NCBI RefSeq assembly: GCF_009870125.1
Contig: NC_046683.1
Coordinates: 1,054,001 to 1,118,000 of the forward strand
Origin: Drosophila pseudoobscura
Lineage: Eukaryota > Arthropoda > Insecta > Diptera > Drosophilidae
DNA length: 64,000 nt
Direction of reading: 5' to 3'
In this document: in pieces, positions 26,001 through 37,519 of the stretch
Numbering within the stretch: position 1 is the first letter of the stretch
How the letters are laid out: every line of letters starts with the position of its first letter
Made by a program: the position numbers and the translations under genes
Notes under the pieces: generated by a model
Database searches by the model: none
What the model saw: the letters and a program-made list of their open reading frames with translations, nothing else
Told to the model about the DNA's origin: nothing

Positions 26001-26334
26001 TTCTTGGCAGTCACGCACACACGCCATGGCAACCCTTTCTTTTTGTTTTTCGTTTCGTTTTGTTTTTGCTGCGACACACACGCACTTTTCAATGAAACTT
26101 GCAACCTGCCACCGTGTAATTGGGATAAGTACAGGCCACAGGCCGCAGGCAACTATTGGTTAGAAAACTTGGCCCAAATGCCCCTGCCCCTGCCCCAGCC
26201 ACGCAGAGTCAGAGTCAGAATCAGTCAGCGGTGAAGGATGAAGGCAAACCCTGTATCGGAATCCCATGGCCATGATTGGGGGCTCGGATCGGTCTGGGGA
26301 TGTGGCCAACATAGCAGAAGTATTTCCTATGTCA

Positions 26335-26695
26335 GAATACTTAATTTGAAGTAATATCGTTCTCCTTAATCCTTCGATCTGATCTGAATAAAAGGAAGAA
26401 ACATCTTTTGGAAACTTTAAATTTTTCCCTGGAAATTGTTCGCATAAAATCTTAACCAAATAGTGCAATAATAAATTCAATCTTAGCAACGGATTTATAA
26501 ATATTGTAGTCGATTTTGAATGCTCCGAAAGCAAGGAAAATATTTCATCTGAATTATTCTTTCTATTCTGATTCGTCATAGATTCTGCAAGAAGCAGCTG
26601 CATTCCAGAAAGGAATACTTTTTTCTGGCGTATTTTTAGAGATTTTATAAGTCGCTTAAGTTCTGCTACTTCCTCGAGATATCCCAAACAAAACC
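26335..26695 (-). CDS. Unidentified AT-rich ORF, possible exon or gene relic
   Basis: A frame of about 120 codons reads leftward from a possible acceptor (CTTTAG at about 26,692-26,697) and begins GYLEEVAELKRLIKSL. It has no ATG at its start and merges into repeat-derived codons after about 26,335. Residue content is normal (Leu, Lys, Glu, Ser, Ile), with amphipathic helix-like stretches and no low-complexity run, unlike almost every other ORF nearby. Codon third positions are AT-rich, quite unlike Sp1 or CG1354, which suggests a fast-evolving gene or mobile-element remnant. I do not recognise a family. It may be one exon of a larger minus-strand gene or a decayed copy. Confidence 0.3.
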
Positions 26696-29600
26696 CCTAA
26701 AGTTAATGGCCCAATAATCCATTCAGTTTATTTGCCCACAAACAAATTCGCAGAAGATTTGCCCTAATCCTTTGGCCAGCATACTCATTAGGCTGTCATA
26801 ACCGGGGCCCCACCCATAGGGAAACTGCCCCGCCATCCTCACATCCTCACAGTTCTCATGCATTGAGAGCGACTCTGATCCGCATTAAAATCGAGTGCGA
26901 ATCCTGTTAGAGATCGGCAAATGGGTTCGGGGTTTCCTGCAAAATTTTTAAGTGTATCAGCGCCCACACAATTATGTAGCCTGCTGGACACGCCCACTCT
27001 AAAACGGGTATGGGGGGGAGGGGAGGGGATGGCAGTATTATGAATATTCCCAAAAAAGGATTACAAGGACGTGCAGCTGATTAGGTTGACACGTTCCAGG
27101 GAAGGTTCCTGGTGCCGCTGCCATTGCCAATACCGCCTCCTCCTTCCTTTCTCGTAATTGTGTGTGCAGCCAAGGGCTTTGTGCGGATTGCCCAAATGCA
27201 GGCCAGGGCCCAGAGCCAGAGCCAGAGGCAGAGCTAGGGCCAGGGCCAGGGACAAGGCCCGGGCCAGGATGCAGGCCAGAACAATGGGCATTCCTGCATT
27301 CGATGCTGAAGAAGGCGGCAGTGGAGGCGGGACGGGCGTACCAATTGTGCGACGACGAGCGACAAACGCGAGCCCTTTCCATGGAGGAGCGGGAGGAGAG
27401 CCACCGGGAGGAGGACGTGAGCCGGGACCATAACCAGGAGCAATGACGAGGTGCAAAATCCCGAATGATGCCTGGTGCCTGCTGCCACGCCCCCCAACAG
27501 TAGCCAGGACCTTCGACAGCCGGCCCATTTCTGGCGCGAGTTTTTATTATTATTATATTATTTTCTTGTTTTATTTTTTGCATTCGAGCCCTGGACCAGC
27601 AGACTGGGGACGGTGGCGGTGGACGGGTGCAGCGATTCATTTGACGGGCGGGCGTGACACGCCCACTCTCTGCAAGGGCGCGTGGAAAGGGGGGCGGGGG
27701 CAAGGACTCGTTGCCTGTCACATGTCAAACCGGAAGTGTGCGAAAAACCCAAGGCAAATAATACACTGCGGAAAAAAGGAGCAAAAAGAAGAGCGAACTT
27801 ATGTACAATTTAACTGGAAATAATCCCTGATTTAATAAACTAAATTTAATAAATTCGTTGAAAATTAATGCATATATATAAAACATAATTATTAACACCA
27901 AATTAAGTTTGGGCGATAATTTTTGTAGAATATTTTTAAGCAAAAATATAATTTGTTTACTTTTTTGCATTACTAAATCTTTTGTTTAATTTCGAATGTG
28001 AAATTTGGGCACGTGTACCGCCACTCCATCCCTCTCGCTCTCACTCTCTCATTCTATATTTAGCTCTCGCTCACTCCTATACAATGGTTGGCCGTCTGTG
28101 ATTTGTCGTAATTACGCAGAACTCCACGCAGGACGCTAGGCAGGACTCGGCACCCTTTTCTTTCATTGAATTCCGCACTAATATAATTATAGAGCCGGGG
28201 CCGGAAGCGCTTTCACAGCACCCAAATCTCGCACCGAATCGCAGATGCTGAGGCACGGGGTGCCAGCAGCCGAGGAGAGCTTTGTGCGACTGCGACTGCG
28301 TCTGCGTCACGGCGTGTCCTGGCGAGCGGAAGCCAGGTCCCTGATGGATGGATGGCTGGATGGATAGATGGATGGAATGCCAACGCGCAGACCTTTAGCC
28401 ACTCCAATCGCTCGTCGAAATCTTCGCCGGGATCTGCCAACATATAATTATCGCCACAATACTCCGAGTATCGTTTTTCAAGCATCCTGTCCGCGTCCGC
28501 GTCCTCGTCCTCGTCCTCGACCTTGCTGCAGCTGCCTCTATTTGGCTCCTGCTATTGCTCCTCCTCCTCCTCCTTCTTTCCCCGGGGTGCGACAACAGTT
28601 GCCAAATAATTTGATTTCCACAACTATAAGCAAAAATTATTATCGAGGAAAACGCAATTTCTGCGCGCAGTTGCAGTAATTGAAAGATTGATTACCTCAG
28701 AGGGGATCCAGCCAGCGAGCACGCGCTAGGACTTCCTCTCCTCTCCTCTGGCTCTGAGGAGTCCTTCGAGAGGTTCCCTCAAATTGAACAATGCGCAAAA
28801 TGGCCGAGTCAAGAGCCAGCGATGATGATGGACAGATGATGGATCTACTCGGGAAGTCACATACTCAGGCATGATGGAACAGTCTGTGAACAAAGTGCGA
28901 GGCATTCATTCAAGCTATTCACTATTCAAACTCTTTTGTTTGATTCGAATCGATCGGCAATAATTAGCTAATGATTCACTGAAGCCTGTTGTGTTTTCCA
29001 GTACACACTATTTCAAATTCGAAGCACTTTTATTTGGACTCCTTTCCTCTGGATCTCTCTTAAATGAAATCAAACCTCTGGGCCTTCCATTTAATGTCTT
29101 TATTTGCCTTTGCCGAGACGAAAAAAGGGAAATCAAGCTGCAGATCTCTGCCATTACTTGGCCTAAACAAAATAATGATTAATAATTAAGGCAAACAACA
29201 AATTAATATGCATTTATTCACACTTTTGTGGTGGGTGGTGCGGCGGTGCGACTGCTGCTGGTGCTGCGGCTGCGGCTGCGGGTGAGGGAATGTACTAAAT
29301 GTATCTCATATCTGAGACTGTGCATCTGTGGCCCAGTTGTATCTTTTGCACGAACAATGCCAAATGAAAATTACCGAGGTATCACTGTATCTCTGTAATG
29401 CAGTAGCACCAACATGCATCCCGACTCGAATCGGAGCTGCCACAACTACAACAATAACCAGTTGCCTTATAAGTAACAATTTCCACGAATGCCAGAGAAC
29501 TTAATAATACAACGAAATCCATTTAATAAGCAACTGCAAATGGCAGCGGCTGCGGCAGCCACAGCCACAGCCACAGCCACAGCAAGTGCAGCAATCAGTG

Positions 29601-29849
29601 GCATGGAAGTGGCATGGTAGTGGCATGGGGGCACATGCAACTGCAACTCAAGCTGAAGCCATTCCAATGTGCGATGATCGCTTCCTGTCGATAAGATGCA
29701 CCTAATAACAATGCTCGTCCCCGGCACAGTCCTCTTGATGCAGCAACAGCCATCGATGCCCGATGCCCACGATGCCTCGATTCCTGATGCCCGGGGCCTG
29801 GAAACTGAACTGGAACTTGGAGCCACTTGGTGCCCCCTTTTGGTGCCCC

Positions 29850-29888
29850 AGGACAGGACAGGACAGGCCAGGACAGGACAGGACAGGG
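29850..29888. repeat. GGACA pentanucleotide array
   Basis: Seven to eight GGACA units with one GGCCA variant. Confidence 0.9.
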
Positions 29889-30748
29889 TCCAATGCTTGT
29901 AATCACGCTCAACGGCAGCAAACAAAATTCCTCAAATTATCATAAAATTACAATAACAGCGGCAGCAGCAGTAGTCGATGGAGCCAAAGACAGAGCCAGA
30001 GCCAGAATCAGGCAGAGACAAAAAAGCCAAGTGGATAAGAGCCAAGAGAAAAGTCAAGACGAAGCTGAAGATACCCTAAGGAAGCTGCGGCACATACTTA
30101 AGGTATAGCAGCGAGTGGAAGATCATTTGGTGTTTAAGTAAATTCAGATATTTTCACATAAAAACAATGTAAAGGTTTAGAACAATCTGGATTCTAATAG
30201 GTATCTCTAACAATAGAAAGCCATTCCATTAAGGTTAGATCATTTTCCGAAAACTCTATTCTTAAACATTTTTAAGCTGAAAATCTGATTGTTTCTACTA
30301 TTTTTGTTCAATGAGTGTGATGTTTCACAATTCCTTTCCTAAAACGATTGGAATTTGTATGAAAAATGAACAAAATATACAAAAATGAATTAAGTATTTC
30401 ATTATTTATTAAATAAAAAAGCTCAGTTGAACGAATGTTCCTTAAGAGCAAGTTTTGTTGGATTCCATAGTTATGCTCGATCGCTAATTGCGTGCTCCAT
30501 TGATCCACCTATTGATCCACCCATCGATCCACCCATCCTCGACAAACCCCTCAACAAAGTAGCATATACCATGGGTATACTTGCCCCCGATAAGTATATG
30601 GCATATCCCGAACGGCAGCAATGGCTTCTGCTTAAAGTGTAACAACAGAAGTCAATCATCGGAGTCGGAGTCGGAGTCGCAGTCGCAGTCGAGCATCTAT
30701 CGAAGAGACAGACCACAGTAGGGGAGAGGCGGTGCGGGAGTGAGGGGC

Positions 30749-30794
30749 AGCCATAGCCATAGCCACAGCCATAGCCACAGCCATAGCCACAGCC
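30749..30794. repeat. CATAGC/CACAGC hexanucleotide array
   Basis: Eight units alternating AGCCAT and AGCCAC, giving a 12-bp higher-order period. Confidence 0.9.
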
Positions 30795-30913
30795 AACCAG
30801 TTTACTTGTGGTCGAGGGAGCTGGCCTGGCGGTGGGGAGTGGCACGTTTGCATGCCAGCAGCAAATAAAACGCAGTATCGTACACCACACGCACAAAATG
30901 GTATACAACAACC

Positions 30914-30962
30914 GCACAGAGCCACAGAGAGCCACAGAGAGCCACAGAGCCACAGAGCCACC
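30914..30962. repeat. GAGCCACA tandem array
   Basis: Units of AGAGCCAC of 8-10 bp, repeated five times. Confidence 0.85.
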
Positions 30963-32404
30963 AGAGGGAACCGCTTTGGACGGCCATTGCTTTGGCGCTG
31001 GCTGTGACGTCAACTGCGACTGCGCAATGGCGACCGTTTGGGGCAAGGGAGGGTGAAGTAGGGGAAGGTTGGCGAGAGTTGGCATGGGGGGTGGGGGGGG
31101 ACTGCAGTAACTCTGGTAACGCTGGTGCCTCCTCGCTTTGGCTTGCGTGCCAAGTGGCAATCAGTCACGTTGAAAGGCGTTGTCCGTACTGCCTTTTGTT
31201 GTTGTTGCTTCTGTGGCTAATAATATTATTGTTGTTTTAGTTATTGTTGTTGTTGTTGTTGTTGCAGGTCCCGCGGGGCCGGTTTCGACTTCTTCTTCCA
31301 ATCGCAAAACGTTGTTCGCTCTTGCGTTTCAAGCTGCCTCTCCCTTTCTCTTTCTCTCTCCCTCTCGCCTGGCCTTTGCCTTTGCCCCTCTATGCCTCTC
31401 TCTTTCCCACAACAATAGCCCTCTCTCTCTCGCACTCGATTGTTGCCATTTTGAGGGAACGGAGCGACAAAATGCGTCATTTCGAGCGAAAAGAAAGCTA
31501 CTCTCAAAAGTAATAATACAACAGAAAAAAAGAATAGAACAGAACAGAACAGAAACAGAATAATAATAAGCTCAATTACGGCCAGGCACTGGTTGTGGGC
31601 TTACCGCTAACCGTTAGTTTGGGTCTTAGCCTTGGTCATTTCTTTGGGGCTATTACCAATGCAGGTGCCACTGCCACTGGCACTGCCACGATGCTATCTC
31701 CCACTACGTGACGGAATGGGCCCCTGTCGATCGAGGACTGCCAAAGATCTCTTCCCTCCATCATGGACCAGAGCCTCTGTCACGGATGATTGAGTGCCAA
31801 CGAGTGCCATTATTCGACTTGAGGTTCAGTTCTAGCTGAGAGAATTCATCGATTAGCGATATTCGGGCGGAAAGACTAATGGAACACTCTTAAATGGGAA
31901 AATTGCTATCATTCCTGAGCAGAACTCTTCGCCAAGAAGAGTTTCTTTGAAATCGTAGATCAATACATGCTGTAGTAACATCGGAACTTATCGTATATGA
32001 TAAGGACATATTTGGAGACCCAGCGAAGTGCTTAATGCCATTAAGGAGACATTAAACACAATCTTATTGGCTTACTATATCGAGTTGCAATAAGTAAGGT
32101 CTTGTAATAATAAATATATTAAGTAATTTCAATTCATTATCGAAACAATTTTGACGAATCCGTAATTCATATATTGAAGAATACTAAACTTAAGAACTTA
32201 ATAATCAAATAGTTATTCTCTAGATATACTACTTAGAATATACTTGATCCGAGAGTTGAAATTTTAAAGGGAAGATTCCCGTTCTAAGGCCCAAAAATTG
32301 GCTAAATTTCAGGAATTTGTTTTTAGTTCTGCAAAATCCTTTTAGTAGATTTTATTTGTAATTTAAACACGTAATTTATTCAATTTTTGTTTTAAAAAAT
32401 ATAG

Positions 32405-32436
32405 CAAAATGGCGGCCTTGGCTCTCGGCACACGCG
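32405..32436 (+). CDS. Possible isolated first coding exon, product unknown
   Basis: An ATG in a strong fly context (CAAAATGG, ATG at 32,409) starts MAALALGTR and meets a consensus donor G|GTAAGT at 32,437. It is preceded by ATATAG, which could be an acceptor at 32,404. GC-rich codons sit inside an AT-rich surround (32.1-32.6 kb), which makes the short segment stand out. No downstream exon could be paired with it within the window. It may start a gene with a long intron, be a micro-exon, or be chance. Confidence 0.25.
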
Positions 32437-32437
32437 G

Positions 32438-35400
32438 TAAGTACGCCTCCGCATCAGATGATCTCATAGCTCAAAAGAGTATAAATAAATATAATATAAT
32501 TCAGAGCTCAAATAAATACATTTCGTATTTAAGTTAAATATTTTCCTATTAAAATTGAAGAAGCAATCCTAAAAAAGTAATATATTACATGTATGTCAGT
32601 GTTGAAATACCGAACAGTTCAATGAAATATGGGTGTACTGTGCAATTTTTCTCTGATTGGCACCATCATCATCTCAATTTTATAGCTATCTTTAGCCTTC
32701 AATTAATTCCAAGCTACTGCAAACCTGGGCCCCCATTAGAAATATAAAACACGTTATTTAAATGTATATATTTGCATAGCCTATTAATTAGCAATGGCCC
32801 AGAGCCCTGCCCTGTACTTTTCCAATGGAATCGAAGCCAAGCCAAACCAAATCCAATCCCAATACCAATTTCAATCCCTATCCCAATCGGATCCCAATCA
32901 ATCGATTCGGTTCAGCTGTCAGTTTCGCATTACAATTCAATCAGAAGACGTGGCGGAACCTAGCCGGAAAGTTGAAGAAATTGCTGGGCTGCCCCTGCCC
33001 GGGTGGCGCTTCCTCTTCCACTACTTTCCGCTTGCCATTTCCCTTGCCAATTTCCACATTTTCCATTCCATTCTACAGTCTACACTGCTCGTTTGCCATT
33101 CGTCCTATACGAATGACTTCGTTTGGGGGCAGAGCCAGTGCCAGTGCCAGAGCCAGAGCCAGAGCCCCGTCAATTAAAAGGTGTGGAAAATGTCGAGTTC
33201 ACATGCAAAACAACAATTTAAATGACCACGGCCGCGGCGCCTCTCAGGAGCGCCTCCCCAATCCAGTTTCCAGTGTCCAATGTCCAGTGTCCAGAGTCCA
33301 GTGTCCAGCCGAGCAAGGACGGCGCATATGGAAATCGAGATATGGAGGTATGTTTTATTCCACACTCACACACTTTTTCTGTAAGTTTTTCTTGTTCTCT
33401 ATAATTGGAGCAGTATTCATTAATGATCATGTAATATACAAAACGTATGCGGGAACCCGAAGATGGTGCCGGGCCGGGGGAAAGGGGAAGGGAGTGGCAG
33501 ATGGCGACAGGAAATGCAACAGCACGAAGGCAATAACAAGCCAGAGGAAAAGGGGGGGGCCAGAGCCAATCCAGAGCCAAGACCCGGCGTCGGGGGGAAA
33601 ATGTCAGAAGGAAGAAGGAAAATTGCAGGCGATTTGCAAATTGTTTGACGATTAAGAAAGAGAAGGCGAAACTTTTGGGGCCAAACGAAAATTACAATTT
33701 AGCTGAGGAGCTGAGGAAAACCATTCCTCCCCACCTCGACCCCCCCGTTTCCCCTCCCCGCCAGATGACCCATCCAAGCAAAATGGCGCGCGTGTTTTCC
33801 AAGAAACTAATTAGTGCGGGGCGAGCAAAAGTCAGCAGTGACTCGACCCAGGGGATGCCCTGTGAGAGCCTGTCTTTTGAAATGGCTTGGAGCTCAGGCT
33901 GAATGAGAGGTGGGGCTATTCCTTTCTGCTACTTTGCGATAAGCATTAAAGCTCTGTAGTGCAAGGAAGATGAACGTCAGTAAGATTTGGAATTGCATCT
34001 TAGAGGGTATTCGTGTATACCCCCTGTAATACCTCTTCTTTGGGAGTGCTGCTGCTCCTTTGGGGTCTTATTTCTTTCTTTCTTTGCGTTTGGCGTTCAT
34101 TAAAGTGGAGCTACCGGTTTTCTCCCTCTCTCTCGCTCTTTCTGTCTCTCTTCTTGGCTCTGTTCGGGGCCAGTTTACATGGCCAGTTGGATGGCCAAAC
34201 CTCCCCCTCCCCCCACCAAACTTGTCTTCTCCTTCTTCTCACTTGGCCAATTCGTTGGCCATTTTAATGGCCGCCGACCAAACGTCGCCGTCTCTGGCTT
34301 TGGCTTTGGCTCTGGCTCTGGCTCCTTGCCCCTGTCCCTGGCCCCTCGGCCCCACCCCCTTTTGGGGTGTTCAACCAACTGCAATTATTTTGGTTTTTTT
34401 TTGTTGTTTTTCTGCAGGTTTTTTTGTGCTGCTGCTCTTCCAATGTGCCTCAGTGTTTTTTTGCGAGTTGCTTTTCTTTTAGCGCAATAATTTGCCTCTC
34501 TGTGCATTAAATGGATTTAATGAATGCGGTCCTATTAACTTTTTTTTCCCCTCCTCCTGTTGTTTTTTCTCTTTCTTCAACTGCAACATGTTGTTGTTGC
34601 TGCTGCTGTTGTTGCTATTATTAATAATAATTGGGCAAGTCGTCGTCGTCGTTGGTCGTTGGTCGTTGGTCGTCGTCATCTGAATTTCAAATTCAGCTTC
34701 AACTTAATTTTTATTGCCGCACAACAACAGAAAAAAAAAACAGAATGAAATGGGAATGCGTTCGCTCAAAATTGTTGGGACTGGGAGGATCAGCGGAAGG
34801 GGGGGCACTCTGAGACAGGTTCCAGGTTTGGTTGGCTGCTGCCTCCTGCTTCTTGCCTCTTGCCACTACTGTTGCTGCTGCTGCTGTAATTGCTGCTGCA
34901 AAAATGGCCGTTCCAAATGGAAATTATGCGCCATTTGCCCCGAGGGGCAAGACAGGAGGAGAGGAGGGAGGGCAATCCCCTGGTCAGACTGGCAGCATCT
35001 CTAGAGTGATTAAAGACTGGGAATAACTTCTTTTAGAATGGTAGCAGATCTAGTATCATTTGACCAATGAAACCTAGAGATTTTTCGATATAAAAAAAAA
35101 GAAGAGTCCTCCAGCAGAGGGATGCCCTACTCTAAGCCTCGAGCATCCTGTTCACTTAGAGCTTTCTGCCGGCTAGATGTGATATTTCACTGAGTGTAAT
35201 TTAATGGCTCCTGCAACAAAGTAACGCTGCCATACCTTTAATCGTTTCCCATACCCATCCCGTCGAGTGCTTTCTCGCTCTGATCCCCATCTAAGCCGCC
35301 GACATTTGCATAACGATCCGATCCGAGGATCCATCGGATCCATCGGATCGCCAAGTGCACCGCAGCGACAGACCTTAATGGCCGCGACCGTCATGCAAAT

Positions 35401-37160
35401 TGCAACTGCTGCCGCCTCAACGATGTGCCATCAATGCATCAGCTGCCAAATTACATGTTGCAAGCCACCGAAGAAATTATGAATTATTACAAAAAATACT
35501 CGTGCTCGTGAGGAAAAAGATGCATATACTCGGAGACAAAGACCTAGGGATCCGAGGATCTGGCTGAGGATGTGCCTGGGGAGTGGGTATGTCTATGGCC
35601 ATGGGGATGGGGATGCTAGAGGAAGTGCCGATAAGGGTAGGGCTGCCGCAGGGGGACACAGACACAGGCACAGGCACAAATTGAATCGAAGGGCCAAAGG
35701 TGCTACACGCACACAGAAGACAGAGCGAGAGCGAGAGAGCGAGAGAGAGGGTCGCCTCTGTGTCATTGTTATAGAAAAAGCTGACACCGGAACGGGAAAA
35801 AATATATTTAAGTAGGAATGGAGGAGAGAAATGAAACGAAAAAAAAAAATGAAATAATATGAAATATAAAGGGGGCGGTGCCCGGGCCACTCCCCTTGCC
35901 ACACGGCTCGAGAAATGGAAATCGTAATAAACGCAATAATAATCATGAGCTGGGAAAACAACAATGCAACAAAAAGCGGCCCAGGCACAGGCATAGGCAT
36001 GGGCACTGGGAGAAAGAAAAAAACACACGAGCCGGGGTAAATGGATATGGAAACCGAATGGAAATGGAAACCCACCCTTGCATCACGTCGCAACGGACGG
36101 CATCCTGCGGCATCCTGTGGCATCTCCTCGTAAACGAATTATAAACACATAGGTGCACCTCTTCTTCCATGATTGATCCCCACCTCTCCCCGCCCGCTCA
36201 GTTTGTCAGCTTCCAGCACGTGACTCCCGCCACAGCTGCCCCTTCCTGGGGATCGGGTGCCCCGCCTGGCGCCTGACTGGGACTTCTCCATTCTTTTCTC
36301 CCCATCCAATCCCAACCCAACCAGCTCTCTATTCTCTATTCTCTCCGATATCTGTCGTTGAATTAAGCGATTATCCCCGCAGGACACAAATCGTAGGGAA
36401 CCGGGAGAGGGAAACTGGGTAATTGTGGAGCGTGCTTCGCCCAAAGTCCGTGCTTCGCTCGTCAGGCAGCTGTGTGGGTTCTGATCTACTACTTTACCAT
36501 TTATTTGCTATTTTCCAAAGATTAATCTGGAATAGAAGTTTGGGGAAGAAGGCCAACAAATAGCCATCTAGAATAGAACAGAGATCGAAAATGTGCAACA
36601 CTTCCATTAATTAGTTTAAATATTTGAATACTCCTTTTACGATGGGCAAGGCCAAAACCAATCAGACACAAGATGTTGATTGGGCAGAAAAAAGGTTTGG
36701 CAAATTCAAATGAAGGCCTGTCATGGCTTTTTTGGAAATCTAGGCTAGGCTTATAATGCGAAAATTCCGTAAATTCCGTGTCTAATTTGTAATAGAAAAT
36801 ATTAAGTATTTACATGTTTGTTTTATTTCTTGGTTTGATCTCAGAAATCGCTGACACAGCCAACTCTAATATGCGGTCTTAATGGTACTACCTGCCGGGC
36901 TATATACCATATTGACAGACCACCAGCATGGTCTTTATTTTATGGATTAAGAGTTTTTTGTATATTTAGAAGTATTTCGAAGTCATCGTATGTGGGTAAG
37001 TAAAAAGCATGGAAAAATATAGATACACGATGGAGCACTACATTAGAAAACACTCCAGAGTATTCGATTCCGTTTCGCGGATTTATGCATTTTTTACTAG
37101 ATTAAGCCAAAGTCGAATTCTATTTCGCGTAAGTTCGCGACCGATTGTTTATTGCTATCA
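32438..37160. other. Gene-poor interval
   Basis: No supported exon. The 276-codon plus-strand ORF at 32.8-33.7 kb runs through CCAATC and AGCCAG arrays and has no domain. An inverted GGGTAT...ATACCC pair, six bases apart, lies at about 34,004-34,021. AT-rich sequence around 36,560-37,110 flanks the BTBD9-like fragment and may be part of the same insertion. Confidence 0.45.
33131..33168. repeat. AGCCAG/TGCCAG hexanucleotide array
   Basis: Six to seven degenerate units of the common GCCAGT/GCCAGA class. Confidence 0.85.
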
Positions 37161-37517
37161 TTAGGAAGAAAGATTCATTGAAAGATTCTGCTGCAGGTAT
37201 TTTCCTATTCCCGACTCGTCGGCCTGCAACCCGTAAAGATGGGCCAAATCGAGCACATCGATAATGGTGTCCACGTCCAGTGTGGACCGAGGCATCTCCC
37301 CCGAGTAGAGATATCCCAGGATTAACTTGAAGGACGTCCGAGTAGTTCTGGTTCATGCAGAGGCTGGCCATGTCCGCGACGAGGCTGTCGATGTCGTCGA
37401 TGTTTTCCACAGTGGTCCCTTGATTTTCCTGGCTGCTCATTTTCGTTGCTGGATCTTTCTGTGTGGAATGGAACAAATGATGTCTAAACGGGTATTCTTT
37501 GTATTCCATAAACTCAC
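37161..37517 (-). pseudogene. BTBD9-like gene fragment (5' UTR intron plus broken BTB domain)
   Basis: Reading leftward, ATG at 37,440 opens MSSQENQ and reaches NIDDIDSLVADMASLCMNQNYSD, which resembles the start of the BTB domain of BTBD9. Near 37,335 the frame shifts by deletion into SFKLILGYLYSGEMPRSTLD and continues LDLAHLYGLQADESGIGKYLQ to a stop at 37,161-37,163. BTBD9 proteins normally have about 45 residues between these blocks, including the AHRVILAARSEYFRALLYGG core, and several hundred residues afterwards (BACK and discoidin-like domains). Both are missing. A 59-bp intron with GTGAGT and CACACAG ends (37,459-37,517) sits just upstream of the ATG, so the copy arose from DNA rather than mRNA. 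It is probably nonfunctional. Confidence 0.75.
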
Positions 37518-37519
37518 TT

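Larger units (their letters stand above)
15349..26159. other. Gene-poor interval downstream of Sp1
   Basis: I find no credible coding exon. ORFs of 140-271 codons here (for example at 19.0-19.7, 21.1-21.65, 23.4-23.9 and 23.8-24.6 kb) translate simple repeats or mixed sequence without domains, and they have stops or opposite-strand rivals of equal length. Visible content is GATTC, GGCACT and CCAGTC arrays, CT/GA tracts and AT-rich homeodomain-type cores. Regulatory DNA for Sp1 is plausible but unproven. Confidence 0.5.
26700..32400. other. Gene-poor, repeat-rich interval
   Basis: No coding exon is supported. The ORF at 27.04-27.72 kb (minus) is GC-rich repeat with competing frames. AT-rich islands at 27,770-28,000, 30,110-30,430 and 31,830-32,400 contrast with the GC-rich repeat blocks and could be old transposon debris. 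Arrays include GGACA (29,850-29,888), GGAGTC (30,661-30,690), CATAGC/CACAGC (30,749-30,794), AGCCACAG (30,914-30,962) and TTG (31,234-31,265). Confidence 0.5.

Noticed and set aside
27038..27721. 227-codon minus-strand ORF in GC-rich sequence
   Set aside because: Pro-Gly-Ser repeat in the middle, several overlapping frames of similar length, no splice sites or domain.
32825..33655. 276-codon plus-strand ORF
   Set aside because: Built from CCAATC and AGCCAG repeats. Codon use and composition change along it with the repeats.
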